Assembly (NCBI GenBank): GCA_020433835.1
Contig: JAGRBY010000448.1
Span: forward strand, 1-6,095
Reading direction: 5' to 3'
Source: Anaerolineae bacterium
GTDB lineage: Bacteria > Chloroflexota > Anaerolineae > 4572-78 > J111
DNA: 6,095 nt
Below the pieces are notes generated by a model. It saw only the letters and a program-made list of their open reading frames with translations, did not search any database and had not been told where the DNA came from. Of this stretch, positions 1 through 6,095 are shown in pieces. Every line of letters begins with the position of its first letter. Within the stretch, counting starts at the first letter, position 1. Made by a program: the position numbers and the translations under genes.

Positions 1-1431
1 AAGAATGGGTTGGCTCTGCTGACCGAAGATAGAAAGCAGACAGGCATTATGGGCGTCCTATCGGTGCGCGATAATATGACAATTGCCAGCCTACCCAATT
101 ATGAAAAAGGCCCTTTTCTCGATGGGCGGCAGATTCGAAAAGTTTGCGAAACGGAAAAGGGTCGTTTGGATATCAAGACCCCCAGTATGCGCCAACTGAT
201 CAAAAACTTGTCGGGCGGTAATCAGCAAAAAGTGTTGGTTTCCCGCTGGCTCCTGACCAACCCCGAAATCCTCATTGTTGATGAACCGACCCGTGGTATT
301 GACGTTGGAGCCAAAGCCGAGATTCATAAACTGCTGTGCAAACTGGCTCAAGATGGCAAGGCCATCATTATGATTTCTTCGGAACTCCCGGAAGTGCTGG
401 GGATGAGTGATCGCGTCCTGGTGATGCACGAAGGCAAAGTGGGGGGCATCTTTGATCGCGCCGAGGCGAATCAGCAGAATATTATGCAGGCGGCCACCGG
501 CGGGCATGGCAGCCTTGAGCAAGAAATTGAGAACGAGATGACCAATACGGCCCAGGAGGCGGGTATTCCCTTGGTTTACGTCAACCGCCGGCCGGCCGAC
601 CTACCGGAAGGGGTGGTCTATGTGGGATCCGACTCGCTGAGTGCCGGTATTCTCCAGGCCGAATGGCTGGCCAAAGCACTCGACGGCAAGGGGAATGTAG
701 TCATTCTGCAAGGCAACCTGGATCAGGAAGCGGGCCAACAGCGGACGGCCGGGGTCAAGCAGGTGTTCGCGCAGTACCCAGGCATCCACATCATCAAAGA
801 GAACACAGGCAACTGGAACCGCGATCAAGGACAGGCTTTGATGGAGCGGTGGCTGGCAAGTGGTGTCCAGATTGATGCGGTCGCCTCAAATAACGATGAG
901 ATGGCCATTGGAGCGTTGAGCGCCATTGAAGCCGCCGGGAAACTGGGTAAAATCCTGGTGGCCGGGGTGGATGGCACTCAGGATGCGCTGGCCGAGATGG
1001 ACAAAGGCCGCTTGGATATGACGGTCTTTCAGAATGCGGCCGGACAGGGTGAAAGCAGCATCAAAGCAGCCATCGCTCTGGCTCGGGGCGAAGCGATCGA
1101 CCAGATCACCGACGTCCCCTTCGAACCCGTCACCCCTAAAAACTACAAAGCATATATGAATGGTGGCTCCGCTAAAGTAGCCGGCGCCAAACCGAATGGT
1201 AACAAGCCCAGCAGCAACAAGCCAATCACCATTGGGGTGAGTGCGGTGTTTGACGACCCGTGGCTGACCACCTTGCGGAACGCCATGAGCGCCTACGCCG
1301 AAACCCAAGAAGGGGTGACGTTGGTGATGGTCGACTCGGAAGAGAAAGTGGCGATTCAGCTGGGTCAAGTGGAAGAGTTCGTCACGCAGGGTGTGGATGT
1401 AATCGTTCTCATCCCGGCTAAAACCGATTAA
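1..1431 (+). CDS. Sugar ABC transporter ATPase (RbsA/MglA type, 3' part) fused to a circularly permuted sugar-binding domain
   Basis: The gene is open from the first base, so its start lies upstream; 476 residues are visible (K1 = bases 1-3). Residues 5-175 are the second nucleotide-binding domain of a CUT2 (ribose/galactose type) ATPase. They show TEDRK near the start, the signature LSGGNQQK at 70-77, Walker B ILIVDEP at 90-96 (D94, E95), and ISSELPEV where other ABC ATPases carry the H-loop His, which is normal for this second domain. The family's usual end, a few residues after the MQAATGG-like motif (162-168), is passed without a stop. After a charged bridge (about 169-180) comes a Peripla_BP_4 fold in permuted order (see the separate entry), ending with TAA. 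No membrane segment separates the two parts. The ATPase would energise uptake of a sugar or polyol with the downstream permease. About 320 N-terminal residues, including the first ATPase domain, are expected upstream. ATPase identity is very secure; the role of the fused part is unknown. Confidence 0.93.
   Translation, partial: KNGLALLTEDRKQTGIMGVLSVRDNMTIASLPNYEKGPFLDGRQIRKVCETEKGRLDIKTPSMRQLIKNLSGGNQQKVLVSRWLLTNPEILIVDEPTRGIDVGAKAEIHKLLCKLAQDGKAIIMISSELPEVLGMSDRVLVMHEGKVGGIFDRAEANQQNIMQAATGGHGSLEQEIENEMTNTAQEAGIPLVYVNRRPADLPEGVVYVGSDSLSAGILQAEWLAKALDGKGNVVILQGNLDQEAGQQRTAGVKQVFAQYPGIHIIKENTGNWNRDQGQALMERWLASGVQIDAVASNNDEMAIGALSAIEAAGKLGKILVAGVDGTQDALAEMDKGRLDMTVFQNAAGQGESSIKAAIALARGEAIDQITDVPFEPVTPKNYKAYMNGGSAKVAGAKPNGNKPSSNKPITIGVSAVFDDPWLTTLRNAMSAYAETQEGVTLVMVDSEEKVAIQLGQVEEFVTQGVDVIVLIPAKTD
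1159..1224 (+). other. Low-complexity linker joining the old C- and N-termini of the permuted binding domain
   Basis: Residues 387-408 are rich in Gly, Ala, Asn, Lys, Pro and Ser and have no predicted strand or helix pattern. They bridge the natural C-terminus and natural N-terminus of the binding fold, which lie near each other in this family. Similar composition is seen in the tether after the lipid-anchored Cys of exported binding lipoproteins, so the linker may be a relic of such a tether; that is inference. An 8-base direct repeat lies at its end. Confidence 0.7.
1201..1223 (+). repeat. Short direct repeat in the linker
   Basis: The octamer AACAAGCC occurs at 1201-1208 and again at 1216-1223, encoding the two NKP motifs of the linker. 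It could be a trace of slippage that lengthened the linker, or chance in a low-complexity stretch. Confidence 0.5.
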
Positions 1432-1464
1432 AAATCACCAAAACAGAACTTATGCAGTTCCAAA

Positions 1465-1489
1465 GTGACAGTCACTAAGTGACTGCCAC
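1465..1489. repeat. Palindromic repeat after the fusion gene
   Basis: CAGTCACT (1469-1476) and AGTGACTG (1478-1485) are perfect reverse complements around a single base. The pairing extends outward by GTG (1465-1467) with CAC (1487-1489) after one mismatch. A second short pairing, AGTGA/TCACT, overlaps the left arm. No T-run follows, so it is not a classical Rho-independent terminator. It resembles a REP-like intergenic palindrome or an RNA-processing hairpin; which of these is not decidable here. Confidence 0.6.
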
Positions 1490-1502
1490 CTGAGTCTGCT
1501 GG

Positions 1503-1531
1503 GTGTCCAATCTCCCTAAAATATTGGACAC
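1503..1531. repeat. 9-bp inverted repeat upstream of the permease gene
   Basis: GTGTCCAAT (1503-1511) and ATTGGACAC (1523-1531) are perfect reverse complements separated by 11 bases, with half-site centres 20 bp apart, about two helical turns. It lies about 35 bases before the permease start. It could be an operator for a dimeric regulator, or form a 9-bp stem with an 11-base loop in the mRNA. No T-run follows, so termination is unlikely. The GTG inside its left arm is a possible but poor upstream start for the permease. Confidence 0.6.
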
Positions 1532-1540
1532 ATTCATTCA

Positions 1541-1555
1541 AAGGAAACTATGTAG
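1541..1555 (+). promoter_or_regulatory. Start-stop element (ATG-TAG) with its own ribosome binding site
   Basis: AAGGA at 1541-1545 is followed after 4 bases by ATG (1550-1552), immediately followed by TAG (1553-1555). The real Shine-Dalgarno of the permease overlaps the stop. A ribosome stalled or recycling here would occlude that site, so the element could tune permease translation. It may equally be chance. Confidence 0.3.
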
Positions 1556-1556
1556 A

Positions 1557-1561
1557 AGGAG
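1557..1561 (+). promoter_or_regulatory. Ribosome binding site of the permease gene
   Basis: AGGAG lies 7 bases before the ATG at 1569 and 4 bases before the in-frame ATG at 1566. The better spacing favours 1569. The GTG at 1503 has no comparable site and sits in the inverted repeat. Confidence 0.7.
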
Positions 1562-1568
1562 TTCAATG

Positions 1569-2609
1569 ATGCAAGAAGCAGTAACACCCACAGAATCAGC
1601 CACAAAAACGTTTGACCGGGAGTGGTTCAGTGAATTTATCAGAACCTATGCCATTGTGTTCATTTTTTTGGCTATGGTGATCGGCTTGAGCCTCCTATCA
1701 GATGCCTTCCTGCAGCCTCGCAATTTGCTCAATGTAGTGCGTCAAATCTCGGTCATGGGAGTGATTGCCATTGGCGTCACTATGGTCATTATTACAACCG
1801 GGATTGACTTGTCATCGGGGTCGGTCTTGGCTTTGTCGGCGGTGGTGGCCGCCAGTTTAGCCCAACGACCGGATTGGCAAAGTGCCAAATACCCCGGCTT
1901 GAACCTGCCGGTCATCGTGCCGATTTTAGCTGGATTGGGAGTTGGGGCGCTGTGTGGGGCGATTAACGGGGGCTTGATAGCGCGATTTAAGATACCACCG
2001 TTTATTGCTACTCTGGGCATGTTTACGGCCGCTCGCGGCGCGGCCCTGCTCTACTCCGAAAGACCGGTCAGCGGTCTAACCGACACCTACAACTACATCG
2101 GCCAGGGTGAAATTTTGAAAGTCATCCCCATTCCCGACCAGCCCCCCTTGGGCCTGCCGGTACCCGTTATCATTCTCGTGCTGGTTGCCGTCGGTGCGCA
2201 CATCATGCTCAACAACACCCGCTTTGGCCGCCATATTTATGCGGTCGGGGGCAATGTCCAAGCCGCCTTGATTTCGGGGTTGAACGTCAAGATGATCTTG
2301 GTTAGCGTTTATACGATCGCAGGTCTGTTAGCCGGGTTGGCCGGAATCGTGTTATCGTCGCGGATCGGGTCAGGGCAACCCGGCCTGGCGGTGGGCATTG
2401 AGTTGGATGCCATCGCCGCCGCCGTTATCGGCGGCACCAGCCTATCCGGGGGTATCGGAACCATTTGGGGCACCATCATCGGCGCGTTGATCATTGGCGT
2501 CCTCAACAACGGGATGGACCTTTTGAATGTATCCGCCTACTGGCAGACCATTTTCAAAGGCATCATCATCGTCGTCGCCGTCATTATCGATGAGCGCAAG
2601 AATCGCTAG
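1569..2609 (+). CDS. Sugar ABC transporter permease, RbsC type (BPD_transp_2)
   Basis: This is an inner-membrane channel subunit of a CUT2-type importer, and the expected partner of the ATPase upstream. The protein has 346 residues, slightly longer than E. coli RbsC (321). It has a polar N-terminus of about 25 residues, a first membrane segment at about 27-43, and then a series of hydrophobic segments typical of the family. Recognisable family motifs are [12 protein letters not shown] at about 75-86, [22 protein letters not shown] with the following cytoplasmic coupling-helix region, and [19 protein letters not shown] near the C-terminal third. It ends with a hydrophobic segment and the charged tail DERKNR. 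The gene begins 137 bases after the fusion gene, wide for an ATPase-permease pair, and inverted repeats fill the gap. The start could also be ATG 1566. The substrate cannot be read from the permease itself. Confidence 0.93.
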   Translation: MQEAVTPTESATKTFDREWFSEFIRTYAIVFIFLAMVIGLSLLSDAFLQPRNLLNVVRQISVMGVIAIGVTMVIITTGIDLSSGSVLALSAVVAASLAQRPDWQSAKYPGLNLPVIVPILAGLGVGALCGAINGGLIARFKIPPFIATLGMFTAARGAALLYSERPVSGLTDTYNYIGQGEILKVIPIPDQPPLGLPVPVIILVLVAVGAHIMLNNTRFGRHIYAVGGNVQAALISGLNVKMILVSVYTIAGLLAGLAGIVLSSRIGSGQPGLAVGIELDAIAAAVIGGTSLSGGIGTIWGTIIGALIIGVLNNGMDLLNVSAYWQTIFKGIIIVVAVIIDERKNR

Positions 2610-2643
2610 GATACGCATTTAGTTGCTTGCCTATTTGAGTTAA

Positions 2644-2691
2644 GTAATTGGTAAATGGTAATTGGGTATTCAATCTCTAATGACTAATTAC
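2644..2691. repeat. Degenerate heptamer repeat with inverted partner in the permease-SDR spacer
   Basis: GTAATTG (2644-2650), GTAAATG (2651-2657) and GTAATTG (2658-2664) stand head to tail, followed by the weaker GGTATTC. The reverse complement motif TAATTAC occurs at 2685-2691. It resembles the short heptameric intergenic repeats known from cyanobacteria and some other environmental bacteria. The rest of the 2610-2750 spacer is AT-rich, with no convincing promoter or terminator. Confidence 0.45.
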
Positions 2692-2717
2692 AAAGTCGCA
2701 TTTCGCTAGTGTTTAAA

Positions 2718-2727
2718 ATTTCGAAAT
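2718..2727. repeat. 10-bp perfect palindrome before the SDR gene
   Basis: ATTTCGAAAT reads the same on both strands and lies 23 bases before the SDR start, next to a TTTAAA. It could be a small operator half, but it is AT-rich and short enough to be chance. Confidence 0.25.
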
Positions 2728-2750
2728 CCTTAAGCTAAAGGAAAATTACT

Positions 2751-3572
2751 ATGACAGACAAATCCTCGCTGGCCGGTAAATATGCCATTGTCACCGGCAG
2801 TACTCAGGGGTTGGGCGAAGCCACAGCTCGATTGTTCATCGAGCGCGGCGCTGCCGGCCTCATCATTTGCGGGCGCAGTGCCGAACGCGGTCAGGCGCTG
2901 GCAGATGAACTCGCCACCGATCAGTGTGCCGTCCATTTTGTGGAGGCTGATCTGGCCAATATAGATGACTGTCGGCGCATCGTCGCCGCCGCCGATGAAC
3001 ATTTTGGTACGCTGCATATTCTGGTCAACGTAGCCGGCGTCTCCACCCGAGGCACCATCTGGGATACCAGCCCCGAATTGTGGGACTGGCTGATGGCCGT
3101 CAATGTCCGCGCCCCTTTTGTGTTGATCCAGGAGTCGATCAAAATTATGCGGCGTGACGGCATCGCCGGGTCCATCGTCAATGTTGGCAGCCTGGCCGCC
3201 TATGGCAACGTGCCTATTCTGATGGCCTATGCCGTTTCCAAAGGCGCACTGGTTACGCTGACCAAAAACGTGGCCTATTCCATTATGCGTAACCACATTC
3301 GGGTCAACACCCTCAACATCGGCTGGATGGACACCCCCGGTGAAGATGCCATCCAGCGCAAATATCACGGCGCAGAGGACGGCTGGCTGGAGCAAGCCGA
3401 GACCACCCAGCCCTTTGGCCGGCTGCTCAAACCGCAAGAAGTGGCCCGCGCCATCGCCTTTATGGCCTCCGATGAGTCGGGTATGATGACCGGCTCGATT
3501 GTCGATTTCGATCAATCGGTCATGGGCGCCGGCCCGCAACCGGTGCCGCCGGCGGAGGTGATGGAATCATGA
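2751..3572 (+). CDS. Short-chain dehydrogenase/reductase (SDR) of a sugar/polyol pathway
   Basis: This is a cytoplasmic NAD(P)-dependent oxidoreductase of 273 residues, normal for classical SDRs. The Rossmann glycine motif is TGSTQGLG at 15-22. G41-R42 after the second strand favours NADP over NAD by family rule (inference). D67 contacts the adenine ring, and NVAG at 93-96 stands in place of the usual NNAG. The catalytic set is complete: N118, S147, Y160 and K164 (YAVSK). The start is supported by AAAGGA (2737-2742), 8 bases before ATG. The stop codon overlaps the next start (ATGA, 3569-3572), so it is translationally coupled to the IolG-like dehydrogenase and probably acts on the same compound or its product. 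The C-terminus has a Pro-rich tail of about 12 residues. Substrate unknown; a cyclitol or keto-sugar is a reasonable guess from context. Confidence 0.92.
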   Translation: MTDKSSLAGKYAIVTGSTQGLGEATARLFIERGAAGLIICGRSAERGQALADELATDQCAVHFVEADLANIDDCRRIVAAADEHFGTLHILVNVAGVSTRGTIWDTSPELWDWLMAVNVRAPFVLIQESIKIMRRDGIAGSIVNVGSLAAYGNVPILMAYAVSKGALVTLTKNVAYSIMRNHIRVNTLNIGWMDTPGEDAIQRKYHGAEDGWLEQAETTQPFGRLLKPQEVARAIAFMASDESGMMTGSIVDFDQSVMGAGPQPVPPAEVMES

Positions 3573-4570
3573 TTAACGTTGGTGTTATTGGTTCAGGCGG
3601 GATGGGCGGCCGCCACATTCGCAATCTGGCCACGCAAACGCCTGCTCAAGTGGTCGCCATCATGGATCTTGATCGGCAGCGGGCCGAGGCTGTCGCCGCT
3701 CAAACCGGCGGCGGAAAAGTCTACACCGATATGGCGGACTTGATCGCAGACCCTAAAGTTGAAGCAGTCGTTATTGCCTCACCGGATCCGTTCCACGCTG
3801 AGGCGGTTCTGGCTTGTATCGAAGCCGGCAAACCGGCTTTGTGTGAGAAACCGCTGGCCACCACTCTGGCCGATGCCAAAAATGTACTCGAGGCTGAGAT
3901 GACCGCCGGAAAGCGTCTGGTTCAACTGGCCTTTATGCGCGAGTACGATCCGGCGCATCAGGCCGTCAAAGCGAGCGCGGAGAACGGTGAACTGGGACAG
4001 TTGCTCATGTTTCACGGGATACACAGCGGCTACGGCGTGGGCCACTCTCGTACCACAGACGATGTTATCATCAACTCGGCCGTTCACGATATTCACTCAG
4101 CGCGCTGGCTGCTCAATCAAGAGATCGCCCAGGTTTACGTGCAGCGGGTCGTGGCCGATACCTCGCGACCGGAAACCTGCCGGCTGCTGCTGGTCCAACT
4201 GACCTTTCAAGACGGTAGTTTGGGCTTCATCGAAGTCAACGCCGACTCAAGCTATGGCTATCAAGTCGATGTCGATCTGGTGGGGTCTGACGGCTCCATC
4301 CGTACGGCCCGAGCGGCTGCCTCGACGGTTCGCAAAGCCGGTCAGGAGTTCCAAGCGATCGACGAGGATTGGTTAGTGCGGTTTGATGTCGCCTACGTCT
4401 ATGAAGTTCAGGCGTGGATTCAATCTCTTATTAAAGACACACCGACCGGGCCTTCCATCTGGGATGGCTATGCCGCTATGATTGTGGCGGATGCATGCAT
4501 CCAGTCAGCCAAAACAGGCCAGCCCCAGGCTGTGCCGACATTGGAACGACCGGCGATGTACGCTCGGTAA
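3569..4570 (+). CDS. Gfo/Idh/MocA family oxidoreductase, inositol 2-dehydrogenase (IolG)-like
   Basis: This is a cytoplasmic NAD-dependent sugar/cyclitol dehydrogenase of 333 residues. The N-terminal Rossmann domain has GSGGMG at 8-13 and D33 at the end of strand 2, favouring NAD. EKP at 93-95 supplies the family Lys (K94). The protein matches Bacillus IolG in several stretches by recall: FMREYD at 122-127, INSAVHDIH around 168-176, [12 protein letters not shown] in the sheet domain, and [10 protein letters not shown] with DAC near the C-terminus. The presumed catalytic His is H173. The residue four before it, Asp172 in IolG, is N169 here, and the HEID aspartate is H176, so the active site is altered. 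The start overlaps the SDR stop by 4 bases, and GGAGGTG (3554-3560) lies 8 bases before ATG. The reaction is likely oxidation of a ring hydroxyl to a ketone, but substrate and direction are unproven, so no gene symbol is given. Confidence 0.92.
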   Translation: MINVGVIGSGGMGGRHIRNLATQTPAQVVAIMDLDRQRAEAVAAQTGGGKVYTDMADLIADPKVEAVVIASPDPFHAEAVLACIEAGKPALCEKPLATTLADAKNVLEAEMTAGKRLVQLAFMREYDPAHQAVKASAENGELGQLLMFHGIHSGYGVGHSRTTDDVIINSAVHDIHSARWLLNQEIAQVYVQRVVADTSRPETCRLLLVQLTFQDGSLGFIEVNADSSYGYQVDVDLVGSDGSIRTARAAASTVRKAGQEFQAIDEDWLVRFDVAYVYEVQAWIQSLIKDTPTGPSIWDGYAAMIVADACIQSAKTGQPQAVPTLERPAMYAR

Positions 4571-4585
4571 CACACATAATAAATT

Positions 4586-4589
4586 GGAG
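4586..4589 (+). promoter_or_regulatory. Ribosome binding site deciding the start of the second Gfo/Idh/MocA gene
   Basis: GGAG lies 9 bases before ATG 4599. The open frame extends back to 4482, inside the previous gene, but that extension (MWRMHASS...) has no family similarity. An out-of-frame ATG sits at 4594. Confidence 0.6.
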
Positions 4590-4598
4590 ATTAATGGC

Positions 4599-5759
4599 AT
4601 GGCCCATTCAACAACACCAAGAAAATTACGGCTTGGGATGGTCGGCGGCGGGCCGGGGTCGAACATTGGCGAGACTCACCGTTACGCCGCTCGCTTCGAC
4701 GGCCGCTACAACCTGGTGACCGGTGTCTTTGCCTCATCAACCGAACGTAGCCGGGACTTTGCCGCTACGCTGGACATCGCGCCCGACCGTCGCTACGGCA
4801 CCTGGCAAGAGATGGCCGAACAGGAAGCGCAGCGAGAGGACGGCATCGAGGTTGTGGCCATCATGACACCTAATAACACCCACTACCCGGTGGCCAAAGG
4901 CTTTCTGGAACAGGGCATCAACATCATCTGCGACAAACCACTGACCACCACATTAGAAGATGCCCTGGACCTGTTGCGCCTGACCCGCGAAACCGGTCTG
5001 GTTTTCGGCGTGACCTACAACTACACCGGCTACCCGATGGTTCGCCAGGCCCGGGCTATGATCCGCAACGGCGATCTGGGCAAGATCAGGCTGGTACAGG
5101 TCGAGCACGCTTCGGGCTGGGCCTCCACGCTGCTGGAAGCGGAAGGTCACAAACAGGCCATCTGGCGCACCACGCCAAGTATCGCCGGGAAATCGAGCGT
5201 GGTTGGTGATCTGGGCACCCATGCCCATCATCTGGCCCGCTTTATCACCGGCCTTGAAATCAACGAGGTCTCAGCCGAACTATCAACCATCGTACCGGGC
5301 CGCCAGACGGATGACAACGCTCATATTAAACTGCGTTTCGACAACGGGGCCAAAGGTATGATGTGGGCCAGCATGGTCGCGGCGGGCCACTTGCATGGAC
5401 AGCGCATCCGGGTTTATGGGGAACATAGCAGCCTGGAGTGGATCCAAGAGGAGCCGGAGCAGCTGATCTTCCGGCCCGTCGATGGCCCGATTCAAACCCT
5501 GTCGCGTGGTTTCGGCTGGCTGTCGCCGGAGGCCCAACACGCTTCCCGGCTATGGCCCGGCCATCCGGAAGGTTTCCTGGCCGCATTCGCCAATATCTAC
5601 TCCGACATTGCCGATGCTATCATCGACCGCCAAACCGACACATCAAACGCTCTCTTCCCAACCGTCGAGGATGGAGTACTGGGCGTCAGGTTCGTCGATG
5701 CTGCCGTTGAATCGAACGAACAAGGTGGTCGCTGGGTTGATGCTACCTTGGCCTTATAA
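4599..5759 (+). CDS. Gfo/Idh/MocA family oxidoreductase, long subfamily (YcjS-like length and motifs)
   Basis: This is a cytoplasmic nucleotide-dependent dehydrogenase of 386 residues, about 50 longer than its upstream neighbour and of a different subfamily. The nucleotide motif is GGGPGSNIG at 16-24. The family Lys is K113 in a DKPL variant of the EKP motif (112-115). THNYTGYP-type sequence follows as [14 protein letters not shown] at 139-152. WRTTP lies at 189-193, and GDLGTHAHH at 203-211 gives D204 and H208, the Asp-xxx-His pair of the active site. [10 protein letters not shown] lies in the C-terminal third. After strand 2 it has ASSTERS rather than an acidic residue, so NADP use is possible (inference). 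It starts 28 bases after the IolG-like gene and is probably in the same transcript. Relatives often sit beside sugar ABC transporters and sugar isomerases. Possible activities are cyclitol or glycoside oxidation; the substrate is unknown. Confidence 0.92.
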   Translation: MAHSTTPRKLRLGMVGGGPGSNIGETHRYAARFDGRYNLVTGVFASSTERSRDFAATLDIAPDRRYGTWQEMAEQEAQREDGIEVVAIMTPNNTHYPVAKGFLEQGINIICDKPLTTTLEDALDLLRLTRETGLVFGVTYNYTGYPMVRQARAMIRNGDLGKIRLVQVEHASGWASTLLEAEGHKQAIWRTTPSIAGKSSVVGDLGTHAHHLARFITGLEINEVSAELSTIVPGRQTDDNAHIKLRFDNGAKGMMWASMVAAGHLHGQRIRVYGEHSSLEWIQEEPEQLIFRPVDGPIQTLSRGFGWLSPEAQHASRLWPGHPEGFLAAFANIYSDIADAIIDRQTDTSNALFPTVEDGVLGVRFVDAAVESNEQGGRWVDATLAL

Positions 5760-5794
5760 ATTTACACGGTTTGCACAAATCGAACTTACCTTTG

Positions 5795-5800
5795 AGAGGA
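5795..5800 (+). promoter_or_regulatory. Ribosome binding site of the third Gfo/Idh/MocA gene
   Basis: AGAGGA lies 7 bases before ATG 5808, supporting that start. The 48-base spacer after the previous stop shows no terminator, so co-transcription is likely. Confidence 0.6.
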
Positions 5801-5807
5801 TACTTTC

Positions 5808-6095
5808 ATGATTAAATTTGCACTCTTCGGTGCCGGATTTATCGGCACGGCCCACGGCCATAACATCGCCAACCATCCCCATGCCGACCTGAGGTATATT
5901 TATGATGTGAATACTGAGGCGGCAATGCAGTTAGCCACTCGACTTGGATCCCACGTGGCCGCCAGCCCGATGGAAATTTGGAACTCAGATGTCGATGCCG
6001 TACTCATCGCCTCATCAACCAACACCCACGCCGATTTATTGAGCGGTGCTATCAGAGCTAAAAAAGCAGTCTACTGCGAAAAACCAATCGACCTG
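5808..6095 (+). CDS. Gfo/Idh/MocA family oxidoreductase (5' part, cut by window end)
   Basis: Ninety-six codons are open to the last base, with no stop. The visible part is the NAD-binding Rossmann domain. FGAGFIG at 7-13 is the glycine motif, and YDVN with D33 ends strand 2, favouring [11 protein letters not shown] at 69-76 matches the usual (S/T)PxxxH loop. CEKPIDL at 90-96 carries the family Lys (K92). The EKPIDL form is typical of rhizobial-type inositol 2-dehydrogenases, so a cyclitol or sugar dehydrogenase is likely. The catalytic domain lies beyond the window, so subfamily and substrate are open. It is the third member of this superfamily in a row and differs clearly from both neighbours in sequence. 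Confidence 0.9.
   Translation, partial: MIKFALFGAGFIGTAHGHNIANHPHADLRYIYDVNTEAAMQLATRLGSHVAASPMEIWNSDVDAVLIASSTNTHADLLSGAIRAKKAVYCEKPIDL

Larger units (their letters stand above)
541..1428 (+). other. Circularly permuted RbsB-like substrate-binding domain (domain within the fusion CDS)
   Basis: Two blocks of one type I periplasmic-binding fold occur in reversed order. Block A (541-1158, residues 181-386) starts with [14 protein letters not shown], which in RbsB-like proteins lies about 80 residues into the mature protein, and runs to the normal C-terminal strand (TPKNYKAYM). Block B (1225-1428, residues 409-476) starts with [13 protein letters not shown], the usual mature N-terminus, and ends at LIPAKTD, just before the point where block A begins in ordinary proteins. 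Together they cover nearly the whole fold once, with only about half a dozen residues of helix 3 missing and no duplication. By recalled alignment to E. coli RbsB, the sugar-contact positions are N195/R196 (Asp89/Arg90), R248 (Arg141), W272 (Phe164), N298 (Asn190), D324 (Asp215), Q344 (Gln235), D419 (Asn13) and W421 (Phe15). Most are kept or conservatively changed; Asn64 appears to be Ile. The pocket therefore looks competent for a sugar or cyclitol. Confidence 0.85.

Noticed and set aside
886..1368. Antisense open frame of 160 codons opposite the binding domain
   Set aside because: Composition is that of a shadow frame, there is no plausible ribosome binding site, and the sense frame has strong family similarity.
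1432..1502. A missing remainder of a second binding-protein copy after the fusion stop (frameshifted tandem duplicate)
   Set aside because: I translated by eye past the stop and found no continuation of the fold; the blocks in 541-1428 already cover nearly the whole fold once.
1465..1531. Rho-independent terminator
   Set aside because: Neither inverted repeat is followed by a T-run, and the stems are not especially GC-rich.
1503..1568. Permease start at GTG 1503
   Set aside because: The GTG lies in an inverted repeat without a ribosome binding site, while AGGAG precedes ATG 1566/1569 and the extra 21-22 residues are unlike the family N-terminus.
2610..2750. Sigma-70 promoter for the SDR gene
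   Set aside because: I tried TTGCTT, TTGAGT and TTGGTA as -35 elements with a 17-base spacer; none has an acceptable -10 element.
2730..3539. Long antisense open frame of 269 codons opposite the SDR gene
   Set aside because: It is the mirror of a secure SDR gene with full catalytic motifs; the antisense product is His/Gly/Asp-rich without family features.
4482..4598. Extended start of the second Gfo/Idh/MocA gene inside the previous gene
   Set aside because: The extension has no family similarity; a ribosome binding site and the usual N-terminus support ATG 4599.

Overview
The window (about 55% GC, no RNA genes seen) is a stretch of one bacterial carbohydrate or polyol uptake and oxidation locus, with every gene on the + strand. 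It runs off both ends of the window. Gene content and the AT-rich repeat-bearing spacers would fit an environmental bacterium such as a Chloroflexota (Anaerolineae-type) lineage. That is a guess from style, because no phylogenetic marker is present.

Layout: (1) positions 1-1431 hold the 3' part of an RbsA/MglA-type sugar ABC transporter ATPase. Instead of stopping at the usual end of the family, it reads on in frame into a complete sugar-binding (Peripla_BP_4, RbsB-like) domain whose two parts are in swapped order. The part from the third helix to the C-terminus comes first, then a Gly/Asn/Lys/Pro linker, then the first 68 residues of the fold. This is a circular permutation, and it is the most unusual object in the window. 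(2) 1432-1568 is a spacer with two strong inverted repeats and an ATG-TAG start-stop with its own ribosome binding site. (3) 1569-2609 is the RbsC-type permease. (4) 2610-2750 is an AT-rich spacer with a degenerate heptamer repeat. (5) 2751-3572 is a short-chain dehydrogenase (SDR). (6) 3569-4570 is an IolG-like Gfo/Idh/MocA oxidoreductase that overlaps the SDR by 4 bases. (7) 4599-5759 is a longer Gfo/Idh/MocA oxidoreductase of another subfamily. (8) 5808-6095 is the start of a third Gfo/Idh/MocA oxidoreductase, cut by the window end.

Working model (inference): the CUT2-type transporter imports a cyclitol or pyranose, and four NAD(P)-dependent dehydrogenases oxidise or epimerise it in the cytoplasm. 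Resemblance of gene 6 to myo-inositol 2-dehydrogenase suggests inositol isomers, but keto-glycoside chemistry of the YcjS kind fits as well. The permuted binding domain keeps most sugar-contact positions of ribose-binding protein and has no visible signal peptide or membrane segment before it. It would therefore sit in the cytoplasm on the ATPase, where it could sense imported ligand and adjust transport.
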